A DNA stretch of 64,000 nt from Planctomycetota bacterium (GCA_021776825.1 JAJFFG010000106.1:40849-104848), one strand, 5' to 3'; shown: positions 16,671-25,836, counted from the first letter of the stretch. Numbers and translations: made by a program. The notes: generated by a model from the sequence alone, not told the origin.

Positions 16671-17342
16671 GTGTCCGGTCACGTCTTCCCCGCGCGCGCA
16701 GCGCTGCCGCTGCTCCTCCTTCTGACCGCCGTCGTGACCGCACAGGACGCCCCGCCCGCCGCCGAGCCCGCCCCCGTGGCGGACCCCGCGAAGGACCCTG
16801 CGCCCGCCGTCGTCCCGTCGGTCCCCGTCGCCGTGGGGGAGCGTCCCGCGGACACCATCCAGTTGACACCGCTGCGCTCCGGCAAGCTCGCCGACGCGGT
16901 CGCGTTGACCTCGGCGCAGGCCGACGGCAAGCTTCCGCAGGCGATCGTGTTCTGGTCGCCGACCTGCCCCGTGTGTCGTCGCTACGACACGGTGCTGGAG
17001 CGGCTGCGCGAGACGGCCGGCGACCGCGCGATCGTGTCGCTGGTGGCTGTCGGGGGCAGCGCCGAGGACGTGACGCGCGTGCTCGGTGAGCGCAAGCTGA
17101 CACTGCCGACGGCGCTCGACGCCGGGGGCGAGGCAGCTCGAGCACTCGGAGTTCGCGTCACGCCGACGGTCGTCCTGCTCAATGCCGCGGGCGTCCTGCG
17201 GTACCGCGGGCCGCTGGACGACGATCGCCGAGCGCGGGGACGAGACGCCCGCGATGTCGCCGGATCGGCCCTCGCCGCGGTGCTCGACGGTCGCAGCGTG
17301 GACACCGCCGACGTCCGGGCGTTCGGCTCCGCGCTCCGCTGA
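16671..17342 (+). CDS. Secreted thioredoxin-like protein with CPVC active site
   Basis: A 223-aa protein with a signal peptide (LPLLLLLTAVVTAQ), an Ala/Pro-rich linker to about residue 60, and a thioredoxin fold. IVFWSPTCPVCRRYDTVLERL carries the redox pair C-P-V-C, later GVRVTPTVVLLNAAGVLRYRG has the cis-Pro (VTP). This resembles TlpA/ResA-type extracytoplasmic thiol-disulfide proteins used in cytochrome c or envelope thiol maintenance. Starts with GTG; the start lies 25 bp from the thiI start on the other strand, so the two share a promoter region. Confidence 0.8.
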   Translation: MSGHVFPARAALPLLLLLTAVVTAQDAPPAAEPAPVADPAKDPAPAVVPSVPVAVGERPADTIQLTPLRSGKLADAVALTSAQADGKLPQAIVFWSPTCPVCRRYDTVLERLRETAGDRAIVSLVAVGGSAEDVTRVLGERKLTLPTALDAGGEAARALGVRVTPTVVLLNAAGVLRYRGPLDDDRRARGRDARDVAGSALAAVLDGRSVDTADVRAFGSALR

Positions 17343-17457
17343 CGGTTCTGCCGCGAATCCGACCCGAGATTCCCGAACCCGCTATGCCGCCGAGAGTAGT
17401 CTCAGGGGGTGAGTGGAATGGCGCGATGCGGACGTTCTGAGAGACGGGGAGCGAACG

Positions 17458-17850
17458 ATGAGCAAGGTACAGCTGGGCTATCTGCTGCTCTGTGACGGGC
17501 ACGCCAAGGTCGGCGGCAAGGACTGTGTCCTCGGGATCTTCAATCGCATCTTCGCGAAGCGATTCCCGACGACCCACGAGCAGTGCTACCTGGCGTTCGA
17601 ACTGTGGGCTGATCCCGGCATGCACAAGCTGTCTGTCCGCATCCGCGACACCGACCAGAACGACATTGTGCCGGCGCTCGGACCGCTCGACATGCAGATC
17701 ACCGAGTCGGGCCAGGGCAGCGGCGCCATCCAGCTCCGCGGTCTTCCGCTGGCGAAGTCGGGCATCTACGCCTTCGTCGTGGATGTCGACGGCGTCGAGA
17801 TCGGTGCGCGCGATCTCTTCGTCGAGCCGATGCCGGCCCCCCAGCAGTAA
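17458..17850 (+). CDS. DUF6941-like conserved hypothetical protein
   Basis: A 130-aa soluble protein beginning MSKVQLGYLLLCDGHAKVGGK and continuing KDCVLGIFNRIFAKRFPTTH, with a predicted beta-sandwich (SVRIRDTDQND, IYAFVVDVDGVEIG). The N terminus resembles the DUF6941 family, whose function is not known. ATG 17458 was chosen for the well-placed GGGGAG seven nt upstream; the frame is open further 5' without a better start. The stop codon is 1 bp from the left terminus of an IS-derived element, so the original 3' context has been changed by insertion. Confidence 0.65.
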   Translation: MSKVQLGYLLLCDGHAKVGGKDCVLGIFNRIFAKRFPTTHEQCYLAFELWADPGMHKLSVRIRDTDQNDIVPALGPLDMQITESGQGSGAIQLRGLPLAKSGIYAFVVDVDGVEIGARDLFVEPMPAPQQ

Positions 17851-17851
17851 G

Positions 17852-17914
17852 CGAGCAGCCTGTCGGAGTGTCGGCGTCGCCGTGCGAGAGATCCCCTGCG
17901 CGACAGGCTGCTCG
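17852..17914 (+). repeat. 62-bp palindromic IS terminus, copy A (left)
   Basis: Starts CGAGCAGCCTGTCGG and ends CGACAGGCTGCTCG, itself a hairpin; CTAG at the ends has changed to CGAG/CTCG. It begins 1 bp after the stop of the DUF6941-like gene. Confidence 0.8.
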
Positions 17915-17983
17915 TTAGACGGCCCGGCGGGCACCAGAGCGTGGTCGCAGTGGGCGATGACCTGGGCTTGAACCAGGGGGCCT

Positions 17984-18223
17984 CTCGCCCGCATCGCTCA
18001 CGAGGACGCCACGCCTGACGGTCCCGAGCACGCGATCTCCCGCCAGGGATCCGCTTCACAACTGGATCGAAGGTGCGCGCGCGTCTCCAGAGCGAGATCT
18101 CACGCACTCGAAGCCGTCAGGACACGGTGCGACGAGCGCGTGCCGCAGCCACGGGCGGGGATTCCATGCCGAGCGACGATCCCGCTGCGTCCTCGCGACG
18201 TCCTCGTGAACGATCTGGGCTAG
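17984..18223 (-). mobile_element. 240-bp CTAG MITE, nested insertion
   Basis: Terminal inverted repeats of ~24 bp: left starts CTCGCCCGCATCGCTCACGA, right ends CGTGAACGATCTGGGCTAG. The body is the reverse complement of the 58497-58734 element; both share GCGAGATCTCACGCACTCG-like and GGGAGATCGCGTGCTCGGG-like blocks in inverted order. No transposase. It interrupts the IS1182-derived element at 17852-18382. Confidence 0.75.
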
Positions 18224-18320
18224 TCCGTGGGAAGTGGATTCGCTCCCAAACGACCGCATCGGCGCGGCGCACCGCCGGAGGCGCGGCCGCGCCGCAACTC
18301 GCCGCCCAGTCGGCCCTTGT

Positions 18321-18382
18321 CTAGCCGGCTGTCGCGCCGACCCGCGTGGCCCGTCGCGGCCGAACCTCCGACAGCCGGCTAG
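18321..18382 (-). repeat. 62-bp palindromic IS terminus, copy B (right)
   Basis: Starts CTAGCCGGCTGTCGCGCC and ends CCGACAGCCGGCTAG. Its terminal CTAG provides the TAG stop codon of the Rieske gene on the minus strand. Confidence 0.8.
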
Positions 18383-18690
18383 TTGCGGATCTGCACGCGG
18401 CCCGCATCGACGCGGACCTCGTAGACCGGAACCGGTCCGGCCCACGGGGCGAATGGGCAGGTGCCCGTCTCGACGTCGAACTTCCAGCCGTGCCACGAGC
18501 AGACCACGTGGCCGTCTCGGAGGACGCCGTCCGACAGCGGAGCGCCCGCGTGGGGGCAGCGATCGGCCATCGCGACGAAACCCGCCTCGCCGCGAAACAC
18601 CGCGATCCCGGCCTCACCGGCGACGATCCGACGAGCGAGGCCAGGCTCGAACTCCTCTTCGGCCCCCGCATCGATCCATCCCGAGTCCAT
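18379..18690 (-). CDS. Rieske [2Fe-2S] ferredoxin
   Basis: A 103-aa single-domain Rieske protein. Cluster ligands are complete: CPH (C45, H47) and CSWH (C64, H67), with the following GWKFDVETG typical of oxygenase-type Rieske ferredoxins and NirD-like proteins. It carries electrons to an oxygenase or reductase not seen nearby. No signal peptide or membrane anchor, so cytoplasmic. ATG 18690 was chosen because it starts the domain; the frame is open further 5' but overlaps the sigma factor gene. The TAG stop is supplied by the CTAG end of a mobile-element terminus, so the last residues may have been altered by the insertion. Confidence 0.85.
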   Translation of the reverse strand: MDSGWIDAGAEEEFEPGLARRIVAGEAGIAVFRGEAGFVAMADRCPHAGAPLSDGVLRDGHVVCSWHGWKFDVETGTCPFAPWAGPVPVYEVRVDAGRVQIRN

Positions 18691-18747
18691 CGCGCCAGTC
18701 TCCGTCCGCGTCTCGACGCGACCGAGGATTCGTGATGGGATGGCTCC

Positions 18748-19392
18748 GTGCGCAACCCCCAAGCCCCTCGCGACGTCTCCTCTGACGTGACTGTGCGAGA
18801 GGAACGACGTGCGCTCGAGCGAACCCTCGTTGCCGCCTTCCGGGGTGGTGATGTGGCGGCGTTCTCGGAGTTGGTGGGACTGCACCACCGGCGCCTGTTC
18901 GTGATCGCGCTGCGCCGCGTCGGGAGTCCCGAGGTCGCCGAGGACGCTGTTCAGGTCGCCTTCACGAAGGCCTACCGGAGCCTGGCGGCACTGCCCGCCG
19001 ACGCCGACGTTTCGGCGTGGCTGGCCACGGTGGTGGAGAACGCCGCGATCGATCAGATCCGGCGTGAGGCGCGCCATCGCCGGCTCGCCGACCGCGCCTT
19101 CACGGCTGCTCCCGAGCGGAGCGACCGTCGCGGGGCCACGCGCCACGCGAAGCCGAGCCTGGACCGTCCGGAGCGCGAAGAGCTGGGTGGGATCCTGGGA
19201 GAGGCCATCGCGGCCCTGCCGGATCCGTATCGCCGCCCGCTCGAACTGTTCCACCTTCGCGGCCTGCCCGTGGAGGAGATCGGCGCCGTCCTCTCGCTCA
19301 ACGTGAACACGGTGAAGTCTCATCTGGCTCGAGGGCGGGGAGTGCTGCGCCGCCGTCTGGGCCCGAAGCTTCGCCGGGGGGGATACCTGTGA
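18748..19392 (+). CDS. ECF-type RNA polymerase sigma factor
   Basis: A 214-aa sigma-70 of the extracytoplasmic-function class. Region 2 runs about 30-95 (FSELVGLHHRRLFVIALRRV, AEDAVQVAFTKAYRSL, WLATVVENAAIDQIRRE). Region 4 runs about 145-205 (ALPDPYRRPLELFHLRGLPV, IGAVLSLNVNTVKSHLARGR). It overlaps the anti-sigma gene by 4 bp (GTGA), the usual coupling of a sigma factor with its regulator. With the downstream giant kinase this resembles planctomycete ECF systems linked to Ser/Thr kinases. GTG 18748 is used; an internal GTG near codon 14 is an alternative. Target promoters are unknown. Confidence 0.88.
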   Translation: MRNPQAPRDVSSDVTVREERRALERTLVAAFRGGDVAAFSELVGLHHRRLFVIALRRVGSPEVAEDAVQVAFTKAYRSLAALPADADVSAWLATVVENAAIDQIRREARHRRLADRAFTAAPERSDRRGATRHAKPSLDRPEREELGGILGEAIAALPDPYRRPLELFHLRGLPVEEIGAVLSLNVNTVKSHLARGRGVLRRRLGPKLRRGGYL

Positions 19393-21137
19393 CCTGCCCG
19401 GAGTTCCGCGACCGGATCGAGGAGTACGTCGACGGACTGCTCCCACCGGAGGAGTCCGCGCGTTTCAACGCGCACCGAGATGACTGCGGCGACTGCCGCG
19501 TCGAGCTGGCGGAGGCCGATCGCTTCCGCGAGCTTCTGGACACGCGCGGCAAGACCGCGTTGACCGCGTGGGAGGGCCAGCGCATCGCGGCTCGCGCTGC
19601 CGCTCGGGTCGCGGGCACGCCTGTTGAGTCCCCGGCCGAGGGCGCGCCCGTCGCTAGCGCGACGGTCTCGATCACCGCGTTGCGTACGCGTAAGCGTTGG
19701 ACCGTCGTCCGTCTCGCTACGGCAGCGGCCGTGCTCGTCGCCGCTGGCTTCCTGGGAGCGGGTCTCTTCGGAGAGAGTGGTCCGCAGGTACTCGCCGAGG
19801 GCATCGAAACCCGCCTCGCACCGGGCGATGCCGCCTGGTCGGGCTCGTCGAAGCGCGTCCTGGTTGCCGAGGGGCGCGAGGCCGTCGTCGAGGTCGCGAG
19901 CGGCTCCGGCGGAGCCCTGCTGCGCCTCAACTCCGGGTCGGTCCTCTTCCGCGTCGAGCCTGGCTCGGACCTGACCGTTGCCACGGCCGCGGGCCGCGCG
20001 GTGGCCGATGGGACCACGCTGGTGATCGACGTACGCGGTGATCGTTCGGTCGCTGTCTCGGTCATCGCGGGCAAGGCGCACTTTGTCCAAGGCGATCGGA
20101 AGACGCATCTCCGACCCGGTGAGCGCTTCGAGATCGACGCCGAGAGCCGCCCGCACCTGCTCAGCAGCGCCAACCTGCACGAGCTCGAGCTCGAGGCGCA
20201 TCTGCAGCGAACCGAACTCGACGCGCTCCGCGAGCAGCTGTCGCGCGCCGAGGAACTCGTGCGCGTTACGAGCGAGGCGGCGAACCCCGAGGCGTCGGAT
20301 GCGATCCCGTGGGAGGATCTCGGACGGGCCATGCACGCGCTGATCGGCGGCGCGACGCGCGCCGAGCGACTCGAGGCGCTGTCCGTGTTCTTCGCGCACG
20401 CGGCCCGTATCCAGGATCTGACAGGAGCCTCCGATCCGCTTCGTGCGCTCGCGCACCCGCGCTTCCTCGACGGCATCGCGCCGAGCTTCTTCCGCGCGCT
20501 CGCACCCGAGGCCACCGACTCCTCGTTGGACGCGACGGTTCTCGACACCCGCGCGGCGACCGACGCTCTGGCGGGGGTGATGAACGGGAGCCCGACCCCG
20601 ACCGAGCTGGGCGCCCAACGTCAGCGTACGTTCGTCGCCGTGATCCGGTCGGCTCAGCGCAATCTCGGAGTCGGCGCCGCGGCGACCATGGTGGACGATC
20701 TGCCCAAGGGCTGGATGGCGCTGCGTCCGTCCGTGCGGGATCTCGACGATCGCACCGAGGGCCAGTTCGTGGCGTGGTGGAGCAAGCACTTCGCGCTCGA
20801 TGAGGCGCAGAAGGGCGAGCTGGCCATCGTCGTGCGGCGCTACGTGGAGGAGACGCTGACGGTCCAGGAGGCCATTCGGCGCACCATCCCCCCAGACGAG
20901 TTCGCCGCCGCCGTGTTCCCGCGCTCGCGGCGCTGGCCGAGGAACGGGCACGTCGAGGAGGAGCCGAAGGGCGCCTCCTCGGATCGCGTGGCCGAGCAGC
21001 TCCGGCTGATGGAGGCGCGATTGCGCGTCGCTGAGCCTCGGATCGGCTTCGAACAGGCGCTCTGGACCCTGCTTCGTCAGGAGCAGCGCGAGCGTGGATT
21101 CGGCTCCATGGCGCGGCTCCACTCGTTCCGCAACTGA
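19389..21137 (+). CDS. Transmembrane anti-sigma factor (zf-HC2) with FecR-like domain
   Basis: A 582-aa protein. The N terminus is a zinc-finger anti-sigma domain: CPEFRDRIEEYVDGLLPPEE then FNAHRDDCGDCRVEL, giving the H-x3-C-x2-C pattern. A membrane span follows at ~104-123 (LATAAAVLVAAGFLGAGLF). The outer part contains a FecR-like beta region (LNSGSVLFRVEPGSDLTVATA, GRAVADGTTLVIDV, GKAHFVQGDRKTHLRPGERF), a coiled-coil stretch (HELELEAHLQRTELDALREQ) and a long C-terminal domain with no recognisable match. It would hold the ECF sigma at the membrane and release it on an envelope signal. Translationally coupled to the sigma gene. Confidence 0.82.
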   Translation: MTCPEFRDRIEEYVDGLLPPEESARFNAHRDDCGDCRVELAEADRFRELLDTRGKTALTAWEGQRIAARAAARVAGTPVESPAEGAPVASATVSITALRTRKRWTVVRLATAAAVLVAAGFLGAGLFGESGPQVLAEGIETRLAPGDAAWSGSSKRVLVAEGREAVVEVASGSGGALLRLNSGSVLFRVEPGSDLTVATAAGRAVADGTTLVIDVRGDRSVAVSVIAGKAHFVQGDRKTHLRPGERFEIDAESRPHLLSSANLHELELEAHLQRTELDALREQLSRAEELVRVTSEAANPEASDAIPWEDLGRAMHALIGGATRAERLEALSVFFAHAARIQDLTGASDPLRALAHPRFLDGIAPSFFRALAPEATDSSLDATVLDTRAATDALAGVMNGSPTPTELGAQRQRTFVAVIRSAQRNLGVGAAATMVDDLPKGWMALRPSVRDLDDRTEGQFVAWWSKHFALDEAQKGELAIVVRRYVEETLTVQEAIRRTIPPDEFAAAVFPRSRRWPRNGHVEEEPKGASSDRVAEQLRLMEARLRVAEPRIGFEQALWTLLRQEQRERGFGSMARLHSFRN

Positions 21138-21234
21138 ACGAAGCGCACGTCTCTCCCGACGTGTCCGTTGACCTCACCGCACGTGGGCGCGAGGATGGCC
21201 GCACCTTGGCGGGCGTAGTGGGGTCAGAACGAGA

Positions 21235-24200
21235 GTGAGCGCAGCGTCCGGCAGAGACGATGACCTGGATCGGGAAGAGGAGACGCTCCCCGGCGTTCCG
21301 CTTCCCGATTCAGAGGGTCCGCGTGCTGATGACCCGCAAGCTGATGACGATGGCCTCGGTCGCGACGACCGGACGATCGTCGGCGGCTACGAAGATCTGC
21401 CGACCCAGGCCCCGACCGATCCCGACCAGCCGATCGATCCCGATGACACCGCGGACATCGATCCCCGCGAGCTCGACACCGGCGACTTCGGCACGCCGTC
21501 CCGGGAGATGGAGACCGGGGATCTGACCGAGGCCGCGAGTGGACTTCGCGACGACGAGGAGACGCTTGCGCCGACGGAACTGGATACCGGCGACCTCACC
21601 GAGGTCTCCCGCGAGCTCCAAGGGGAGCAGGCCACGATGGCCGGCTTCGAGGCCCCGCACCATCCCGACGACGTCCATGAGACGGAGATGGACACGGGTG
21701 ACCTGACCGAGGCGTCGCGCGAGCTTCAGGACGAGAACGCGACGATCGCAGGCTTCGGCGTTGCGCACGACGACGACGACGACGACGACGACCGGTCTCC
21801 GACGGAAATGGACACCGGCGACCTGACGGAGGCCGCTCAGGGGCTCGACGACGACGCGACGATTGCCGGCTTCGGCCCCCCGGGCGGCGAGCCGCAACGT
21901 CCAGCGCGCAAGGCTCCGCTCGAGGACGACGACGCCACGATCGTCGGCGGCATGGCCGACCTCGGTCGCGGGAAGGCCGTCGAGGACGACACGCTCGGCG
22001 CCGAGGGCGAGACGATCATCGGCGGTGCCGGCGCCACGCAGGGGCCGAGCCCGCCGAGTCGGACGAAGTCGCACGGCGCCGCGGGCACCCGCCGTCTAGG
22101 CCGCCGCAAGAAGGTCAAGCAGATCACCAAGAAGAAGGGCGTCACGGCGACTCGCCGCGACCCCGCCGCGGGCGGACCGAGCGGTCCGACTCCGGGAGTT
22201 GGTCCTCCCGGCCAGATGAAGCTCGAGAAGGGTGAGCTCCTCGCCGGCCGCTATGAGCTCGTCCGTCGCCTCGGTGTCGGCGGCATGGGCGAGGTCTGGC
22301 AGGCGCGACACACGCTCCTCGACGGCATGCGCGCGATCAAGGTGATCAAGGCGTCCATCTCGCGCGACCCGACGTTCCGCGAACGGTTCCTCTCCGAGGG
22401 CCAGACCATGATGCGGGTCAAGCACCCGGGCGTCGTGGAGGTCACGGATCTCGATGAGACGCGGGAGAACCGCGAGCTCTTCATGGTCATGCAGTACCTG
22501 AAGGGTCGCACGCTCTACGACGCGGTGCGCGACGCCGATGACCCGCTGCAGGGTGACCTGCGGAACACCGTCCGCATCTACATGGAGAACGCGATCGGGA
22601 TCCAGCGGATCCACGATGAGCGCATCGTCCACAAGGACCTGAAGACAGACAACACGCTGCTCGTCGTCGGCGACGACGGACTCGAGCACCCGAAGGTCAT
22701 CGACTTCGGCCTCGCCAAGCGACTCGAGGACCCGGACGTGCCGCCCGAGGAGGGTGCGAAGGACGATCCGGAGCGCGGCAAGCACGAGAAGGGCACCCGC
22801 GCCGGGATGGACATGCAGACGACGCTGTCCGGCACGCTCGCCTACATGGCGCCCGAGCAGTTTGCGGCGAAGGCCAGCACCTTCCAGAGCGATATCTACG
22901 CCTGGGGCGTGATGTTCTACGAGGCGTTCTTCAACGGCGAGTACCCGATGCCCCGCGGCGGGCTCATGCACTACATGAACATGCATGGGGACGATGCGCG
23001 CCGGGCCGACTACCTCGCCGAGACCCGCCCTGATCTCCCCGAGTTCCTGGCGAAGCTCATCGACCAGTGCATGGAGACGCACAAGGAGGACCGTCCGGAG
23101 TCCTTCACGTGGATCGCCGAACAGCTCCAGTGGTGGCTCGACATCCCGGTCCGCCGCGCGAAGCGCAACAAGATGCTCGCCATGGTCGGCGGCTTCCTGC
23201 TCATGGTCTCGATCGCCGTGGCCGGCTTCATGATGTCCGAGACCCTGGCCGCGCTCGGCGTGCTCGAGGTCGCGGCAGGGGACGTCGAGTTCCAGACGCA
23301 GGCGGACGACCAGAAGGTCTACCTGCCCGACTCGGCGCTGAAGGAACTGCGCTTCTCGGCCGAGATCACCGGCGAGCCGAAGGACCCGGTGTTCGAGGTC
23401 GATGGCAAGGTTCGCCAGGTCGAGGCCGCCGTCGAGATGATCGCGCACACCAACGGCGAGGAGGTCGCGCACCTCATCACGACGGTGGACCTCTCGGATC
23501 TGCCGGACGGTGAGCACGAGATCGTGTTCGCCGCTGCCGATGGCGGCGCGCCGACGAACATGACGATCGTCGTGGACCGCAAGGCGCCGACAATCGAGCA
23601 GGTCAGCGTCGACGTCGGGAATGGGGCAGGCAACTTCTCGGACGAGGAGAGCCCCGATGTGCGCGTGGTTCTCGACGAGGACACGATCGACCGAGTGCTC
23701 GCGCAGGTCGAGGGCGGGAAGCGGCGCGTCGGTGCGACCGAGTCCGGTGCGAAGCGTGAGAAGAGCTACCTCGTCTCCGCGACCGCGGACGGCGACGGCA
23801 CGTGGCGCATGACCATCGAGGTCGCGGACTTCGCCGGCAACACGACACGCGCGCCCTTCGAGTACGTATGCGACACCGGCGATCCGACCGCTCGGATCGC
23901 CGACGTGAAGAACGTGAATGGCGAGAGCGTGCTCCAGGTGCGCGACGGCGTCAACGCGAAGCTCTCCACCACCGTCAGCGAGGCGGGCGTCGCGACGCTG
24001 AAGGCCGGCGATGCGGCGTCAATTGAGAAGACGGTCGACGCCGCCGGTCCTGTCGTGTTTGACCTGCCCCCGGTGCCTGGAACGGACCTGGCGACCACGT
24101 TCACGTTCACGGATCGGGCCGGCAACGCCACAACGTCGAAGCTCCGTGTCCACCAGCAGAGCGACACGACCAGCCTCAAGACGACGGACGGCGACACGAA

Positions 24201-25836
24201 ACTCAATGTCACGGGAGAGGACGAGATCCAGTTGGTCGTGCACCGGACGTACGACATCGCAGCCGCGGATCTTGGTCTCTCGGCTCTTCGGCTCCGCGAC
24301 GCCGCCGGAGTCGAGGTCAACGAAGCGCCTGTCCTTCTCGAGCCCACGTTCGGCGCTGCCGACCGATTCCAAGTTGCCGCAACCATCGGCGGGGACGACT
24401 TGCCCGAGGGCACATGGCGCGTGTCGCCGGTTGGGCAGGGCGAGGCGCGTATCCAGCCGCTGACGCTGACCATCGACCGTGCCCGCCCGAAGGTGATCGG
24501 TGGGTTCAAGGTGCGCGAGGAGAACGGGCGCGAGGTCGCTCCCGGCACCTGGTCGAAGAGCCAGGTCGTCGTGGTCGACGTGGAGGTCGAGGACCTGTCG
24601 CTCCAGAGCATCGCGCTCGGCGACGCGGAACTCGTCTCCGAGAACGCGCGCCCGGGGCGCCACGTCTACACCTTCCGCTGGGACCTCGAGGTCCAGGACA
24701 CGAACAGCGCCGCGCTCTCGCTCACGGACGCGACCGGCAACCAGACGAACCGGCCGCTGAAGGTCAACGGTGACTGGGATGCGCCGATCCTGAACCTGAT
24801 CGAACCCGTCCCAACGAAGACGTACAACGATCAGAACTCGACGCCGTTCGCCGGCACGTGCTCCGAGGAGAAGTACGACCTCATCATCACAACGGACGGT
24901 CTCGCGAACGGCGAGGCAAGCGCCCGCTTCGCCCAGACGAGTCCGACGGTCGCGGCCGCCGCTCTGTTCGCGGTGGGCGAGAATTGGCGCGTGAGCGTGA
25001 TCGCTCGGGACCGGGCAGGCAACGAGTCCGCTCCGCTTGTCCTGACGATCGACGTCGAACAGCTCGAGATCAAGTTGCCGAAGGAGTTCCTCTGGGAGGA
25101 GAACGGGATCTCGGCCTGGATGGACAAGGTCGATCCGGGCGATGTCGTGATCGGGGGCAGGGTCGTGCCCGTGAAGAGCGAGGTGTACATCGATCGCCAC
25201 GAGGTCACGAACGCGGAGTACCGCAGGTTCCTCGCTGCGGCGAAGGCGTGGCGCCCCGAGAAGGCCGGCGAGCGCGCTCCGTGGGCGCACAAGGAGCAGC
25301 CGAAGGGCTGGGACTACACGCCCCCTGCGAAGACGTGGGCGGATCCCAAGTGGAGCGCCGATGAACTCCCGGTGGTCAACGTCACCTATTGGGACGCACA
25401 CGCGTACGCGGCGTGGTCCGGGCGACGTCTGCCGAAGGAGGCCGAGTGGGTCAAGGCCGCCGCGAAGGATCCCGAGCTCCCCGACCTGCGGCGCTTCACG
25501 ACCGGCAACACGTGGGAGAGCGGGAAGATCGTGACGAACGAGATGACCGCGAAGGCGTCCTTCCAGGGACCGCACCCTGCGAAGTCGGGCAAGGACGAGT
25601 CTCCGCTCGGATGCCTGCACATGGGCGGCAACGTCAGCGAGTGGGTCGACCTCCAGCGCGTCCCGGACGGCGCACGGACGACCGGAGTTCGCGGCGGCAA
25701 CTGGTACCTCTCCCCGCGCGCGTCCGAACTGCGTGACACGCCAGCCTTGCCCTACGCGCGTTCGCAGCGCTCGGACACGATCGGCTTCCGCACGGTCTGC
25801 GAGGGCGAGTCCGTCCTTCCGAGGGTCAAGCAGTGA
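21235..25836 (+). CDS. Ser/Thr kinase-FGE fusion with repetitive acidic N terminus
   Basis: A 1533-aa membrane protein. Residues 1-270 are acidic and repetitive: five copies of [LM][DE]TGD[LF][TG] (80, 92, 116, 152, 192) and six of xT[IM]xG[GF] (45, 132, 168, 207, 233, 258), plus a run of eight Asp. A basic linker (285-308) precedes the Hanks kinase domain (~340-632): LGVGGMGEVW, AIKVIK, VHKDLKTDN (catalytic Asp D468), DFG (490-492) and APE (539-541). One membrane span at ~647-667 leads to Ig-like outer repeats (~690-1270). A C-terminal formylglycine-generating-enzyme/SUMF1-like domain (~1290-1525) follows: YIDRHEVTNAEYRRFL, RLPKEAEWVKAA, GGNVSEWVD, RGGNWY. Starts with GTG. Likely signals with the sigma/anti-sigma pair upstream. 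Confidence 0.88.
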   Translation: MSAASGRDDDLDREEETLPGVPLPDSEGPRADDPQADDDGLGRDDRTIVGGYEDLPTQAPTDPDQPIDPDDTADIDPRELDTGDFGTPSREMETGDLTEAASGLRDDEETLAPTELDTGDLTEVSRELQGEQATMAGFEAPHHPDDVHETEMDTGDLTEASRELQDENATIAGFGVAHDDDDDDDDRSPTEMDTGDLTEAAQGLDDDATIAGFGPPGGEPQRPARKAPLEDDDATIVGGMADLGRGKAVEDDTLGAEGETIIGGAGATQGPSPPSRTKSHGAAGTRRLGRRKKVKQITKKKGVTATRRDPAAGGPSGPTPGVGPPGQMKLEKGELLAGRYELVRRLGVGGMGEVWQARHTLLDGMRAIKVIKASISRDPTFRERFLSEGQTMMRVKHPGVVEVTDLDETRENRELFMVMQYLKGRTLYDAVRDADDPLQGDLRNTVRIYMENAIGIQRIHDERIVHKDLKTDNTLLVVGDDGLEHPKVIDFGLAKRLEDPDVPPEEGAKDDPERGKHEKGTRAGMDMQTTLSGTLAYMAPEQFAAKASTFQSDIYAWGVMFYEAFFNGEYPMPRGGLMHYMNMHGDDARRADYLAETRPDLPEFLAKLIDQCMETHKEDRPESFTWIAEQLQWWLDIPVRRAKRNKMLAMVGGFLLMVSIAVAGFMMSETLAALGVLEVAAGDVEFQTQADDQKVYLPDSALKELRFSAEITGEPKDPVFEVDGKVRQVEAAVEMIAHTNGEEVAHLITTVDLSDLPDGEHEIVFAAADGGAPTNMTIVVDRKAPTIEQVSVDVGNGAGNFSDEESPDVRVVLDEDTIDRVLAQVEGGKRRVGATESGAKREKSYLVSATADGDGTWRMTIEVADFAGNTTRAPFEYVCDTGDPTARIADVKNVNGESVLQVRDGVNAKLSTTVSEAGVATLKAGDAASIEKTVDAAGPVVFDLPPVPGTDLATTFTFTDRAGNATTSKLRVHQQSDTTSLKTTDGDTKLNVTGEDEIQLVVHRTYDIAAADLGLSALRLRDAAGVEVNEAPVLLEPTFGAADRFQVAATIGGDDLPEGTWRVSPVGQGEARIQPLTLTIDRARPKVIGGFKVREENGREVAPGTWSKSQVVVVDVEVEDLSLQSIALGDAELVSENARPGRHVYTFRWDLEVQDTNSAALSLTDATGNQTNRPLKVNGDWDAPILNLIEPVPTKTYNDQNSTPFAGTCSEEKYDLIITTDGLANGEASARFAQTSPTVAAAALFAVGENWRVSVIARDRAGNESAPLVLTIDVEQLEIKLPKEFLWEENGISAWMDKVDPGDVVIGGRVVPVKSEVYIDRHEVTNAEYRRFLAAAKAWRPEKAGERAPWAHKEQPKGWDYTPPAKTWADPKWSADELPVVNVTYWDAHAYAAWSGRRLPKEAEWVKAAAKDPELPDLRRFTTGNTWESGKIVTNEMTAKASFQGPHPAKSGKDESPLGCLHMGGNVSEWVDLQRVPDGARTTGVRGGNWYLSPRASELRDTPALPYARSQRSDTIGFRTVCEGESVLPRVKQ

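Larger units (their letters stand above)
17852..18382. mobile_element. IS1182-derived non-autonomous element, split by a nested MITE
   Basis: Bounded by 62-63-bp imperfect inverted termini, 17852-17914 and 18321-18382, which match the two ends of the 309-bp element at 36707-37015. Internal sequence 17915-17975 (CGGGCACCAGAGCG, then ATGACCTGGGC) matches the leader next to the 36-kb left end. TCCGTGGGAAGTGGAT at 18224-18239 matches the next part of the transposase start. Between them lies a 240-bp element of another family (17984-18223). Removing that insert leaves ~291 bp, close to the 309 bp of the intact copy. The whole gap between the DUF6941-like and Rieske genes is therefore mobile debris. 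Confidence 0.75.

Noticed and set aside
18073..18324. Short frame in the nested MITE (MRARLQSEISRTRSRQDTVR) with a similar frame at 58640-58419
   Set aside because: Similarity follows from the shared repeat DNA; the frames diverge just beyond the repeat and have no ribosome site. A tiny element-encoded peptide is possible but unsupported.
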